A program made the translations under genes and the position numbers. Shown piece by piece: positions 1 through 11,420 of a DNA stretch of 64,000 bases. The notes under the pieces were generated by a model. That model ran no database searches. It was not told where the DNA came from and saw only the letters and a program-made list of their open reading frames with translations. Each line of letters begins with the position of its first letter. Position 1 is the stretch's first letter. Source of the stretch: Cichorium intybus (lineage: Eukaryota > Streptophyta > Magnoliopsida > Asterales > Asteraceae); the NCBI GenBank assembly GCA_023525715.1, contig CM042010.1:66493966-66557965 (forward strand), given 5' to 3'.

Positions 1-1768
1 AAATAATTACTTTCCATCCACTTCAGGATATCCTTCGGACACTGAGGAAATCAATGCCGAATGACCACCTGAATTTGATCCAAAATTTCCATCTTTGGAA
101 AAGTGGACGAAAAATCATCCTCCATCACTTGTCATCGGTAACGTTCATGTTAAGGTTCTGACACGTGCACAACTTCATCAAAAACAACAAGAATTAAACA
201 AAACTTCAGAGTTGTGCATGTTTAATGTTTTTATCTCTAAAATTGAACCAAAGAACGTTAAAGATGCATTTGATCACCCAAACTGGATTGAAGCAATGCA
301 ATTGGAATTAGAAGAATTTGAAAGAAATAAAGTTTGGAGACTAATTCCAAAACTTACAAATGCTTCAATCGTTGGTCTCAAATGGGTATATAGAAACAAA
401 CTTGACACCGAAGACAATGTGGTTAGAAACAAGGCAAGGCTGGTTGTCAAAGGATATTGTCAATAAGAGGGAATTGACTACGAAGAAACCTTTGCTCCTA
501 TTGCCAGACTCGAATTCGTTCGGATCTTTCTAGCTTATGCTGCACACAAGTACTTTGATGTCTACCAAATGTATGTCAAATGTTCCTTCTTAAACGGAGA
601 CCTCGAGGAAACTGTCTTTGTTGAACAACCATATGGAATTGTTGACAAAGAAAATCCTAGTCATTGCTATGTGTTAGATAAAGCAGTCTATGGTCTAAAA
701 CAAGCTCCTAGATCTTGGTATGAAACGTTGACTAAATTTTTGAAAGAGTCAAACTTCAAACAAGGCTCAATGGGTCCAACACTCTTTCGAAAGAAAGAGG
801 GTTCACACTTGATGTTAGTCTGAATTTATGTGGATGACATAATCTTCGGATCCACTGATCCAAAACTCACAAAAGATTTTGAAAAGTTAATGAAAAGCAA
901 ATTTCAAATGAGTATGATGGGGAAGATAAATTTCTTTCTTGGATTACAAATCAAGAACGGATTTTATCAATCAACAAAAATATACCAAACATTTACTAGA
1001 ACGTTTCGGAATGACTAACTGTTCCAATGCGAAGGTTACATTACATGCAGGTACCCGGTTGAATCATTCTTGGACAAACCGAAGGCTGATCTTCAAACTT
1101 ACAGAAGCATGATCGGATCGTTGCTTTATCTCACAGCCAGTCGTCCTGACATAATGTTCGTAGTGTGCAATTGTGCACAATATCAAGCTGATCCACGCGA
1201 ACCACATTTGGCTGCAGTTAAAACAATCTTTCGATATCTTCACAACACACATGCGTATGGTCTATGGTATCCAGCAAACTTAGGGTTCTACATACAAGCC
1301 TATTCAGATTCAAACTTGGGTGGATGCTCAATTGATCGCAAAATTACTTCTAGTGGTTGCTAATTTCTTGATGAAAAGCTTATCAGTTGGCAGTCAAAGA
1401 AGCAAACCTGCGTATCAATATCCACAGCTGAAGCTGAGTATGTAGCAGCTGTTGCTTACACTTCGCAGATCATCTAGATTCAAAGCCAATTAAGAGATTA
1501 TGCCATAAACATGAGAAAAATCTCATTGTTCTATGATTCCCAAAGTGATATTCGGATATGTCATAATCTTGTTCAACATTCCAAGACGAAGCATATAGCT
1601 CTTCGCCATCACTTCATCAAAAGTCATGTTGAGGAGGGGAATATAAAAGTGTACTTTGTTCACACAACAGAACAGCTAGCAGATATCTTCACAAAAGCTC
1701 TGAATGAAGAATCCTTCACACGAATTGTTCGAGGACTTGGCATGATTGATGGATCCACTCTAACATAA
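1..1768 (+). pseudogene. Sirevirus-like copia element A: broken pol (integrase-RT linker, reverse transcriptase, RNase H)
   Basis: This is the 3' half of a Ty1/copia polyprotein gene, cut by the window edge. The order is a linker (KWTKNHPPSLVIGN, IEPKNVKDAF), the RT start (VWRLIP, GLKWVYRNKLD, KARLVVKGY), the RT core (FLNGDLEE, YGLKQAPRSWYETL, YVDDIIFGS near 829) and RNase H (YSDSNLGG near 1303, STAEAEYVAA near 1420, FTKALNEESF near 1690). The TRAQLHQK/IEPKNVKDA linker style and the downstream extra ORF point to the Sirevirus (Maximus/SIRE) lineage. It is dead: in-frame stops at about 464 and 821, frameshifts near 1015 and 1363, and the first RT catalytic Asp, normally in QMDVK, reads Tyr (QMYVK near 565). 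The YVDD motif is intact. Family assignment is secure; the lineage is inferred. Confidence 0.9.
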
Positions 1769-3603
1769 ACCTCATATTTGCTTTTCCTTACCTTACTCTT
1801 TTAAATTACAAAAATAAGAAATAATGTTGTCCTGAAGCATTCTGAACCTTCGGAGTCCATCGGAACAGTCATTTCAGTCAATAAAATCTCATAAAACTCA
1901 AAGAAACAACAATGGTCTTCGTACCATAAAAAGACAAATTTTTACTCAAGAAGTTTGCTTAGTTGAAAAGATGAATACAAAATAAACAAAGATCATTTGC
2001 AAAAGTTTCAAGAGTTCAATTCTTAATTTTAATGCATAAATGACAAAATTTGATTTTAGATTCTGATAATCATACCTCATTGCACTAAAAGGTATTTGGG
2101 AATTGAATTAAAAAAAAGGTAAGAAAACAGACTTCGGAGTGAGGTTAAGGCTGTTTTACAATAGGAAGTCTAGTGTGCTTTAAATATCCTTAACATCATA
2201 TTTATCTCTAAGCTCCCTGTTGAAGTTAACTCGCTTCATTGTCAAATTAATCAGGTAGTTCTCATACTACTCAGGATAAATTACATGTTCCGAAGTTTTC
2301 TTCATAAGTGATACTGACATTGATTGATAAGTAAATTTAAAACTTCCTTCACTCTTGTTTCAAAATTGAACTATATGAAGCTTTTCAAACAAAAAGGATT
2401 GTACAAACATTTCAAAAGCACCATCAAAAAGCATCACATGGTGATATTTTCAACTCTTCGGATATGAAACTCCAAAATTGAAAAATATGTTTCAACAATG
2501 AAAATTGTAAAAATTCAAAAGAAAACAGCAAAATCAAAATATCAAAAGAAACTAAGACAAAAGAACAAGTAAAAAGATAAAACGAAGGAGTGCAAAAACA
2601 AAGATAAATCCGCACTCAAAGACATACTTCTCTATCTTCAATGATAATACAAGGAGCTCCTATAACATAGTCGAGTACCTTCTAGAGAGTGTGAACATCT
2701 TAAGTAATCAATCTTAAATGGCATAGTTGAGGTGGTGTATGAATCTCAAAGGCTTGTTATCAGAGAAACATATCCAAACACCTAAACTGATGAAATGGGA
2801 TATATTTTTCAAAACATCTTCAAAGTCAATCGAAAATTACATTTCATCTTCTGATGCTCAATTCAAAAGTAAAAATGTTTTAAATATCGACGCTGTGAAT
2901 GCCAACATTATTTTGCATGAAAAATTTGAAGCATAAGAGAAATATCAAACATCTTTGCAAAATGTGAAATTAAGCTCAACTTAGGGTGGTTAGACTTAGG
3001 CATTTCTTGACTGATTATAAATCACACAGACTTCGGAGTGAAAAATGGACTTCCAACATGATCTGAATGATTCTGAATGCTAAAATGTTAAATCTTGATT
3101 TCATAAAGTTCAAGGAAGCTATGGTCAAAAGTCAAAATGCATCTTCAAAAGAAAAACCCATTTTCAATAAGCGCAAATATCTTCAGAGTGTTTATGAGTG
3201 CCTTCACAAAAACTCTTTATCCGAAGGATTCTTATAACTCTTTGGAATGTTTGTTTCGCTTATTCACTCTTTATCATCCATAGGATTCAAACAACTCTTA
3301 CAATTATCCTTAATGATTCGAAGTCAATTTAATGTTCAATGATTTGAGCACTTATAAGCACTACAAAGACAAACATTATTTGATATAAATGAACGTTGGA
3401 ATAATCGTCTATGTTTCAGCATATATCGCACAATCATAACAAAAAGATATGACGGTTGCATTTTCACTTTTTCAAATTCATGATGACTGACACAAGGACG
3501 GTTCCGCTTTTGCAGGGTTAGTGGAACGTTGGGATGCTGAGGTGGCATACACTTAGTGGACCATTCAAACATGCGCATTAAATGGCCTTGGGACCACAAT
3601 CAG
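1769..3603 (+). other. Non-coding spacer of element A between pol and the third ORF
   Basis: No coding potential is visible over about 1.8 kb. The stretch is AT-rich and studded with the words CTTCGGA/TCCGAAG (for example near 1846, 2130, 2288, 2457, 3030 and 3220). The end of the window (62400-64000, reverse strand) holds the matching spacer of element B; the segment around 2040-2150 matches the reverse complement of about 63810-63920. The short reading frames here are chance. It probably serves as an untranslated region and as the upstream region of the third ORF. Confidence 0.7.
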
Positions 3604-3726
3604 TATAAATACCTCACACACCATCTATTCAAATCTTTACGCGTACAAACGATTCACCTCTTCTCTGCAAATTCTCCCAAGAACCCTAACTGTTCATCGT
3701 CTTCCCCAATATTTCATCAATTACCA
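3604..3726 (+). promoter_or_regulatory. Candidate internal promoter and leader of the element A third ORF
   Basis: A consensus plant TATA box (TATAAATA, 3604-3611) lies 123 bp before the ATG at 3727. A pyrimidine-rich leader follows (TTCACCTCTTCTCTGCAAAT near 3653, CGTCTTCCCC near 3698). Element B has the same arrangement: a TATATA box at about 62374-62379 and its ATG at 62260 with a similar TTCACCTCTTCTCT leader. Keeping this in two diverged copies suggests the third ORF is transcribed by itself rather than only from the LTR. Promoter activity is inferred. Confidence 0.6.
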
Positions 3727-6700
3727 ATGGCAACCACCGTTGCAGAAGGATCTTCTCAGAGTCCTAAGGGAATCTCCATTCCAGTCCTCAAGAATCAATC
3801 AGCCAATTTGTTCCTTCGTCTAGATACTAAATTTTACCCCAAACCAATTGATGCTCTAGTCGAATGCCTCAAACACTCGATTCTTGGTCATGCTCTAACC
3901 TATACTCCTTCAATACCTGCAACTCTTGTTCACAGAGCACATTATACCTCTGTTGCCATTTTCGATGGTGAAAACAACGTTCAATCTGTTCACTATGAGG
4001 TAATCAATGCTGACAACACCACAAAGAGAGTCCAGTTAACCAAGTCTCGATTTGCCAAGGCTCTGCAACTTCCAATCCTTGAATCAAAAGAAATTGTTGT
4101 TCCGGCTGGATATGAACCACAAGTCAGTGGTATTGGAAGCTTCAAGAAAAGGTACCTTCCCGATTTATGGAAGTATTTCTTTGGAATATTCTTGCGATGT
4201 CTTTCTGGTAGAAAATCAGGGCAAGACTCTGCAAGCCATATTTTCTAAGTCTCTTGTATGGAGTTTACTATGATGTCAAGGTCGACTTCATTTTGATCTT
4301 ATGGGCTGATTTCTTCTGTCACCTCAACCATTCAACAAAGGGGACTGAAATCTCCAATGCGAGATTCTAGGCCATGGTTGTTCAAGAGCAATACCAATTA
4401 TCAGAATTTATGATCCTGCACTTCCTGGGATGAGATACTCTTACAACATAGTTTCGACTGTGGATGAAAATTCAACTCAATTTTGTGCCCAGATTCCCCA
4501 TATCATGCTTGCTAAAGTCTCACTCAATAACGAATTGGTCAACATGTATCGTTCCACTCTCATAATGCCATACCCTACTCGCCCTTCAACACAAGCTGTT
4601 GTTACAAAGGTTCCCTCAAAATCCAAACGGAAGAAGAAAGTTGCCGGAGGACCTAGCAGTCTGAAGGTTGTGAAGAAAAGAAAGGCTGCGGATCAGCCTC
4701 CAGTAAAAAGAACACAACCGAAGAGATCCAAGAAACAAGTTATTGTGGATGAATCTTTGAAAGATGAAAGAACTGTATCCGAAGATGTTCAAGGAGAAGA
4801 GGAAGAAGAGGAACACCAATCATCACAAATCCAAGATATTAGACCACCATCACCACCACCAACAACTCCTCCACAAACCTCAACCATTCCCACTGAACCA
4901 ATAACCACCACTATACATACCACATCTTCGGATGTACCTCCTACCTCATCCTTCGCTGAAATACTAATATCCTCCGAACCCATAATCACCTCAATAGAAA
5001 CACCAATTACCTCAACCCATGAAACACCAGTCACCTCCACCATTGAAACACAAGTCTCCGAACCAATTGTAACAACTTCGGACCCTCTTTTCAACATTCC
5101 TTCCTTTGGTCTGGATATCTCACTACCTGATTATCCTTACCAAGAAGGATTTGGTATTGAATCTGCTTTTGCATCAAAACCACCAATTGCAGATGAAACT
5201 TTTGAAGCTTACCAAATGGCTCCCATCACAATGGAAGAAACCGATGATGAAAATCTGGATGATGGAGACTTCGTTTTCATCAAGCAATATAAAACCCTCA
5301 ACCGAAAGCTTGATGTTATTCTTCAAACACAGACTGGATATGATCCATTGAAGAATACTGAGGGTGGTGTTGCTGAACAAATTGCTGAAGCGAAGAAGGC
5401 CTTGACAGAGAAAGTTGATGAGATTGTCAAGGGCTCCGAGAAAAGGATCATGGATCAGTAGGTTAGGATCCGGATTATCCTAGAAGGAAAATTAAACACT
5501 GCTATTGAACAAGTCGAGGAAAGACACAGGCTCCTCAAGGAGAAAATTGAGAAAAAGATTAATGATCTAGTTGGAAGGATTGAGTCTTCCAACTCCGAAC
5601 TGTCCAAGGCCTTAAATGACCTTCGGACTAAGACTAAAGAGTTCAACACTTAGTACCAAACGCATTTTGAAAAACAGCTCAAGGAAGCCCAGAAACAGCT
5701 CGAGGAAGGTTGAAGAGCTGACTGCTGCACAGTCCGTGTCTGCAGTAGTTAGCTTTGCCGAAGAACTGAAGAAGACAAACTTTGCTATCACCACTGAGTT
5801 GGTTGATAAGCTTAAACTCGCTCTTCAACCACTGATAAATGTGTCAATCTGAATGGAGAGAAATCAAACTGCACAATCGAGACCCCAGGTGTTTGCTCAG
5901 CCTGAACCTTCGGTTCAACCCTCACAAGGGGGAGAATCAAGTGCTTCTGGGTCTCGTGCCCTTATTACAGCAACTACAGAACCAACAACAACAGCAACAA
6001 CAACAATAACAACATATCAACCCGTTTCTTTGGGTAGACCAACATTCATTCCACCAATTGTGTCCAAAGCTGGTCCTACCTTTGGCACAATTACATCAAC
6101 AGAAGCAGGAAGTTCAAGTTCAAAGCCTGAAGATAAAGAAATGAGGATTTCTCCTTAGATGAAGCAAGTCCATAAAGAGAGAGAGAGAGAGAGAGGAAGA
6201 ATACAATAAAATACTTTAGATCAATAATATTGTCATAGAAAACCAAAGATGGACAGCTGAGACTATTGCGGCTATTGGTTTCTCTGATTTTAGAGTGTTT
6301 AACAGACTTCCTCTCCACAGATATGAAGTAAAAGCTTCGGTTGATCAACAACTTGATTTGCCATACAATCAGAAGACTTTTGCATTCTTTCAGTTCGTGA
6401 GAAACCTGCCTAATGATGAACTGACGACCTTCAAAGCCAAGACGATTGCTTTCCATGCCAAATTCACTCAGGAACCAAAGTTGGTATGGAACTCCAAAAA
6501 GATAACAAAAATCATCTCAATCAAACTAGGTGATGAATACGAAGGATTTCAGAATTATGATTTCTTCGTACTTCGTGGTTCTAAGGATGAGGAATCAAGA
6601 TTCACAATTGCGGATTTTCCAATCATGAACCCTCATGATTTCATTGTGCTTCTTGACTTAATGAATGCTTCCTAGGCCACGAAGTTGAAACAATGATTAT

Positions 6701-7106
6701 CTTCATAGCTACAAAGGCCCACATCTCCTCCTTCCTTTGGAACTAGCTTCTGAGGTTTGCAAAGTTTGATATTGACGTGGCAGACCTCTTCGGACAGTCC
6801 CTTGCACCCCCACCTTGCACTGTTGAAAATTTTGATCATCTTAAACAAGGGCAGATTATGGAGAAGCCCTGGGGTGTTGTGTTTAATAGGCTATCTAAAG
6901 ATAATGAAACGGTGATAGCCAAATTCTTTGAAGTTGATTACAAGGGTCTTTACCCTTCCGCTATGATCACCAACATTTTGTCCGCAGTGAATTCATGCTT
7001 TGTGAATCACTGGCAAGAGAAGAAGAGGATCAGAGAGCACCTTAACTGGTGGCTTGTGGTGAGGTATGCCTTGAGACAGGCATTTAAGAGAAATTTTGCA
7101 AGATAG
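3727..7106 (+). pseudogene. Third ORF of element A (env position, about 1,126 codons), broken
   Basis: A long gene lies between pol and the 3' LTR, where SIRE-type elements carry an env-like ORF. I do not recognise its family. The N-terminal part (MATTVAEGSS; FGIFLRCLSGRKSGQDSAS near 4180-4230) looks globular. Next come a basic patch (KSKRKKK near 4615), an acidic run, a Pro/Thr/Ser-rich stretch (about 4840-5080), a Glu/Lys-rich region that looks coiled-coil (about 5280-5850), a Thr-rich linker (5950-6030) and a conserved C-terminal domain (GVVFNRLS, KFFEVDYKG, ending KRNFAR at 7106). It stops 20 bp before the polypurine tract. Frameshifts or stops near 4248, 5459, 5651 and 6157 break it. No clear signal peptide or long membrane segment is seen, so calling it envelope would be by position only. 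The copy in element B has the same length and order. Confidence 0.75.
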
Positions 7107-7126
7107 GCTTCAGATGCACTTCACAC

Positions 7127-7137
7127 AAAGGGGGAGA
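7127..7137 (+). other. Polypurine tract of element A
   Basis: AAAGGGGGAGA directly precedes the 3' LTR (one T, then TGTTGAG). It would prime plus-strand DNA synthesis. Element B has the same tract on the minus strand at about 58855-58865. Confidence 0.85.
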
Positions 7138-7138
7138 T

Positions 7139-7602
7139 TGTTGAGAATATTTGTGATGAAGTGCTGAACTATCCGAAGACCTTGAAGACTGAGAAGCCAA
7201 GACCCCGAAGCCTGAAGACTCTGAAGGATTTATTCCAGAGGATTTGAAGGCTTATCTAGTAACAACCTTTTTGGTGCACGCGTGATCAGAAGACAACGTG
7301 TTGCACAATAACTCATTCCTATTGGCTAGTACACTATAGGAATATTCTGTAATATCTTATTATCCTATTCGTATCACTAATTATGTATAAATATCAGTGA
7401 TACTTGTCCGTGTCGTGGGTGCGATTGATTCACCACTATTGTAAAACCCTAATTGATAAATCAAAGCATTCGACACTTGTTATTCAAACTCTGTGTTCTT
7501 GATTGTTCATATTTATAATTGCTTGTGTTGATTACTTAGCTTGCATCTATTCTTCGGAATACTTCTTCATTTCCAATCATTGATTGAATTTCACACCCAA
7601 CA
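7139..7602 (+). mobile_element. 3' LTR of Sirevirus-like element A (464 bp)
   Basis: It starts TGTTGAGAATATTTG after the polypurine tract and ends ACACCCAACA, so TG...CA with a short TGTTG/CAACA inverted repeat. A TATA box (TATAAATA) is at 7386-7393. The U3 region repeats CCGAAG and GAAGACT words (7170-7240). The LTR of element B (58366-58853, minus strand) matches over its length with many substitutions. The 5' LTR lies left of the window. The next bases (7603 on) are gag of element C, so A inserted there. Confidence 0.88.
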
Positions 7603-8545
7603 TTCTTGCTGAATTTCAAAAGGTAGCGGCAGAAGATGTTCTTCTACTTGCCACTTTGAACTTGGCTCGGTTCCTTACAGAATCTGCTCCCCAACTTGCT
7701 GAAGGACAAGCCGCCTCTCAATCTGTGAGTGCGATGTAGGCTTGGAAACACTCTGAATATCTGTGCCGCAACTAGGTGTTGAATGGGCTAGCTGATCTGC
7801 TCTACAATGTATATTGTAAGGTTGCAACGGCTAAGGAACTTCAGGATTCCTTGGATCGAAAGTATATGACTGAAGATGTAGGAACCAAAAAGCATATTGT
7901 TGCAAAGTTTTTGGAGTTCAAAATGGTTGACTCAAGAACTGTGATGAGTCAAGTTCAAGATCTTCAAGTCATTATACATGAAATGATTGCAGAAGGAATG
8001 GTTCTCAATGAGATCTTCCAAGTTGCAACAATGATTAAAAAACTTCCTCCTAGTTGGATACACTTAAATGAACTACCTTAAACATAAGTGAAAAGAGATG
8101 TCTGTAGAGGAGCATGTAGTACGTCTTCGCATTGAAGAAGACAATCAATTGGCTATGAAGAAAGGTAGTGGTGTTGAAACTTCAAAGGTTCATGTGCTGG
8201 AAGTTAGTCAAGATTCCAAGAACAACGACAAAGGAACTTACAAACAAAAAGGAAAGGCTAAGGCCGTAAAGCTAAAACTTTCAATAATTTTAAATTATAT
8301 AATTGTGACCAACCGGGTCATAAAGCTTCTGAGTGCCCGCAGCCAAAACGGGATAATACCCGTCAAACAATCATGGTGAACGTGTGGATTTGGTGGCCAT
8401 GATTATTGATCTTATGACCATAGTCACGGAGGTGAATATATTGGATACTAATGCAAGAGAATGGTGGATTGACACCAGAGCTACTCGTCATGTGTGTTAT
8501 GCCAATAGCAATTTCAACACCTAATAGGATGTTGATAATGGTCAA
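7603..8545 (+). pseudogene. Copia element C: broken gag, nucleocapsid and protease
   Basis: The region encodes a UBN2-type copia gag: TLNLARFLTE near 7653, WKHSEYLCRN near 7742, then LNGLADLLYN, AKELQDSLDRKYMTEDVGTK, and VDSRTVMSQVQDLQ up to 8081. A second stretch (MSVEEHVVRLRIEEDNQ, 8098 on) finishes the domain. A degraded zinc knuckle (NCDQPGHKASECPQ, about 8303-8343) has lost its first Cys. The protease active site is degraded (WWIDTRATRHVC, about 8462). Stops and frame changes occur near 7737, 7773, 8079 and 8378. The 5' end is missing because element A inserted at 7602/7603. Confidence 0.85.
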
Positions 8546-9450
8546 AAGACCTTTATGGGAAATACAGCCACCCCAAAGATCAACGGTGCTGGAGATGTTA
8601 TTCTAAAAATGACATCGGACAAAGATTTGAAGCTTAGGGATGTTTTGTACGTCCTAGAGCTTCGGTAAGAATCTAGTGTCGTGATGGTTATTGAATAAGT
8701 TTGGCTTTAAGGTTTTATTTGAGTTGAACAAGTTTATTTTGTCCAATAGTGATATGTTTGTTGGAAAAGGATATGTCATGAATGGTATGTTCAAAATTAA
8801 TGTAATGGTGACAAATGAAATGACTTAAGCAAGTATCAATTCTACTTATATGCTTGAGTTTTCAAATGCCTGGCATGGCTGTTTAGGTAATGTAAATTAC
8901 AATTCTATTCGTCATTTAGTTAGACTAAATTACATACAAAAATTTGATGTTGAATCAAATCACAAATGCTCTACATGTGTTGAAGCCAAACTCACTAGAT
9001 TATCTTTCCAAACGGTTCAAAGAAACACCGAACCTATTGATTTAATTCATAATGACGTGTGTGAATTAAAATCAATTCCTACTAGAGGTGGGAACAAATT
9101 CTTTATCACGTTCATCGATGATAGCACGAAATATTGCCACATATATTTACTTAAGAGTAAAGATGAAGCAATAGACAAGTTCATATTGTATAAAAATGAA
9201 GTTGAGAATCAACTTAAGAAGAAAACAAGGTGGTTAGAAGTGATCGGGGAGGAGAGTATGTTTCTCCATTTGCTGATTTTTGTTCTAAAAATGAAATTTG
9301 CCATGAATTCACAGCACCTTATTCACCTCAAAAAAATGGTATTGGTGAGATAAAGAACCGTACCTTGAAAGAGATGGTTGATGTCATGCTAATTAGTTCT
9401 GGTTTAAGTTAGAACATGTAAAAGAAGCTATTTTAATAGCTAACTATCTT
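8546..9450 (+). pseudogene. Copia element C: pre-integrase and integrase remnant
   Basis: A weak pre-integrase segment (8600-8820) is followed by an HHCC-type module (WHGCLGNVNYNS at 8873, CSTCVEAK near 8970) and the integrase core: HNDVCELKS near 9047, FITFIDDSTKYCHIYLLKSK near 9102, VRSDRGGEYVSPF from 9233 and YSPQKNGIGEIKNRTLKEM from 9320. The three acidic catalytic residues of the DDE triad can still be read, but in different frames: there is a frameshift near 9230 and a stop near 9410. Non-functional. Confidence 0.85.
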
Positions 9451-11046
9451 TTGAATAAAATACCTCGTAAGGAAAAAGATGAAACATTGTATGAACTTTG
9501 GATGGGAAGAGAGCCATCGTATAAGTACTTACGAGTGTGGGGGTGCCTAGCTAAGGTTGTTGTACCACCACCTAAGATACAAAATCTAGGACCTAAAATA
9601 GTGGATCGTGTATTCATTGGATATGCACAAAATAGTAGTTCTTATTGGTTTCTTGTGTATGATCCTAAGAATCCTGAGATACATAAGAATACATTAATGA
9701 AATCAAGGAATGCTTTATTTTTTGAATATGTGTTTCCTTTACTGAATAAGGAGGGTCAAAGCTCATCTTCACCGGATAAGGAAGTTGTTCGAGAGGATGA
9801 ATAAGTTCAAACCGAGGAAGAAGCCAAAGGATATGGTGGAGATGGAAGCCAAAACCTATCATGAGGCGATTACCTCTTATGGAGGACCTCAATGGAAAGA
9901 AGCCATCAAATTGAGATAGATTCTATCTTACAAAACCGTAAGTGGGTGCAAGTGGATCTACATCCGGGTAGCAAGCCACTTGGTTAGCATTGGATATTTA
10001 AGAGAAAGATGAAATTTGATGGTAGTATTGATAAATACAAGGCAAGGTTGGTGAATAAAGGGTATATACAAAAGGAAGGTCTAGATTAATTTGATATGTA
10101 TTTTCCGGTAACGAGAATAACATCTATTAGATTGGTACTTGCCATTGCAGCTATTAGAAACCTACAAGTTCACCAAATTGATGTGAAAACTACTTTTCTA
10201 AATGGAGATTTGGTGAAATCTATACGGAGAAACTTGAGGGATTTGTTGCCTTGGGACAAGAAAACAAAGTTTGTAAACTTTTTAAGTCATTGTATGGCTT
10301 AAAGCAAGCTCCAAACCAATGCCATCAAAAGTTTGATAAAGCCATGTTAGAAAGTGGTTTTAAAATAAATGAGTGTGATGAGTGTTTCTATGTGAAGAAC
10401 ACCACTCATGGTTATGTCATCTTATGTTTATATGTTGATGATATGCTTATCATTGGAAGTGATGACAAGATGATAAGGTCCACAAAGGATATGTTGAAAT
10501 CTAAATTCGACATGAAACAAATGGTGTTAGCGGATGTGATTCTTGGAGTCAAGATCACAAGAACCCATAATGCTTTCATATTAAGTCCAATACATTACGT
10601 GGACGAGATTCTTGAAAAGTTTAATAAGGGAGATATTAGCATAGCTAGAACTCCTATTGATACTAGTCAACATCTATCCAAAAAAGAGGGGATAGTGTTG
10701 AACAAGTGGAATATGCAATAATCATTCGTAGTCTGATGTATCTAATGAGTTGTACCAGACCTGACTTAGCATATGTTGTGAGTTTACTAAGTAGATATAT
10801 AGTAAACCCAAAACTGAACATTAGAGGAGTATTAATAGAGTGTTAAGGTACTTGAGATACAAAAGTGATTATGGACTGCATTATAAAATACACTGTAATT
10901 GAAGGATACAGCGATGAAAATTTTATATCTAATATAAAAGATTCCAGATCTACGAGTGGATATGTGTTTACACTTAGAGGTGCAGCTAAGAAAACACTTA
11001 TAGCTAGATCTGTGATGGATTATGAGTTCATCGCTTGGATATATGT
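9451..11046 (+). pseudogene. Copia element C: integrase C-terminus, reverse transcriptase and first part of RNase H
   Basis: Integrase C-terminal motifs (RVWGCLAKV near 9532, DRVFIGYAQNSSS near 9607) run to 9804. RT follows in broken frames: KARLVNKGY near 10040, VLAIAAIRNLQVHQIDVKTT near 10135 (first catalytic Asp present), YGLKQAPNQCHQKFD near 10295 and LYVDDMLIIGSDD near 10429 (YVDD intact). RNase H begins near 10905 (YSDENFISNIKDSRSTSGYV) and is interrupted at 11047-11055, where a MITE has inserted. Stops occur near 9804, 9919, 10087 and 10720. Confidence 0.85.
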
Positions 11047-11055
11047 GGTGAAGAG

Positions 11056-11420
11056 TTGGGCAGTTAATCGCGCTGGTATAGCGCTGGTATCGCGGTTCGC
11101 GCTTCTTTTCATAATAGCGGTTCATTTTAGCGGTTAGTTATCGCGGTTCCGCTATTTGCGTCGCTATTTAGCGCGATACCGCCGCGAGAACCGCTATACC
11201 ACCACGAGAACCGCAAAACCACCGCTATACAACCGCAATACCACTACTATACCACCACAATTACATATTAATTCTACTAGTAATAGTCTAATATATAAAT
11301 TCTAGATAAATTCTACATATTACTAAAAGTCGCTATACCACCGCTATACCACCGCGAGAACTGCAAAATTAAATAGCGGTCGGTTACCGCGATTACAGTT
11401 TTGACCACGATAACTGCATA
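11056..11420. mobile_element. 365-bp non-autonomous DNA transposon (MITE) inside element C RNase H
   Basis: The insert is flanked by a 9-bp direct repeat GGTGAAGAG (11047-11055 and 11421-11429). Removing it with one repeat copy restores the expected RNase H spacing, apart from a 1-bp gap. The ends are imperfect inverted repeats: GGGCAGTTAATCGCG on the left and, on the reverse strand of the right end, TGCAGTTATCGTGG. Subterminal words CCGCTATACCACC and CGCGAGAACCGC recur about six times. A 9-bp (or 8-bp) duplication suits a Mutator or hAT element; I cannot decide which. No coding capacity. Confidence 0.82.

Noticed and set aside
3727..7106. Naming the third ORF an envelope protein
   Set aside because: Only its position matches. 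No signal peptide, long membrane segment or glycoprotein-like pattern is visible, so no function was assigned.
7384..7602. Element A LTR as carrying the CpG cassette
   Set aside because: Only an isolated CACGCG (near 7280) is present, with no paired block; the Sirevirus-like LTRs lack the design.
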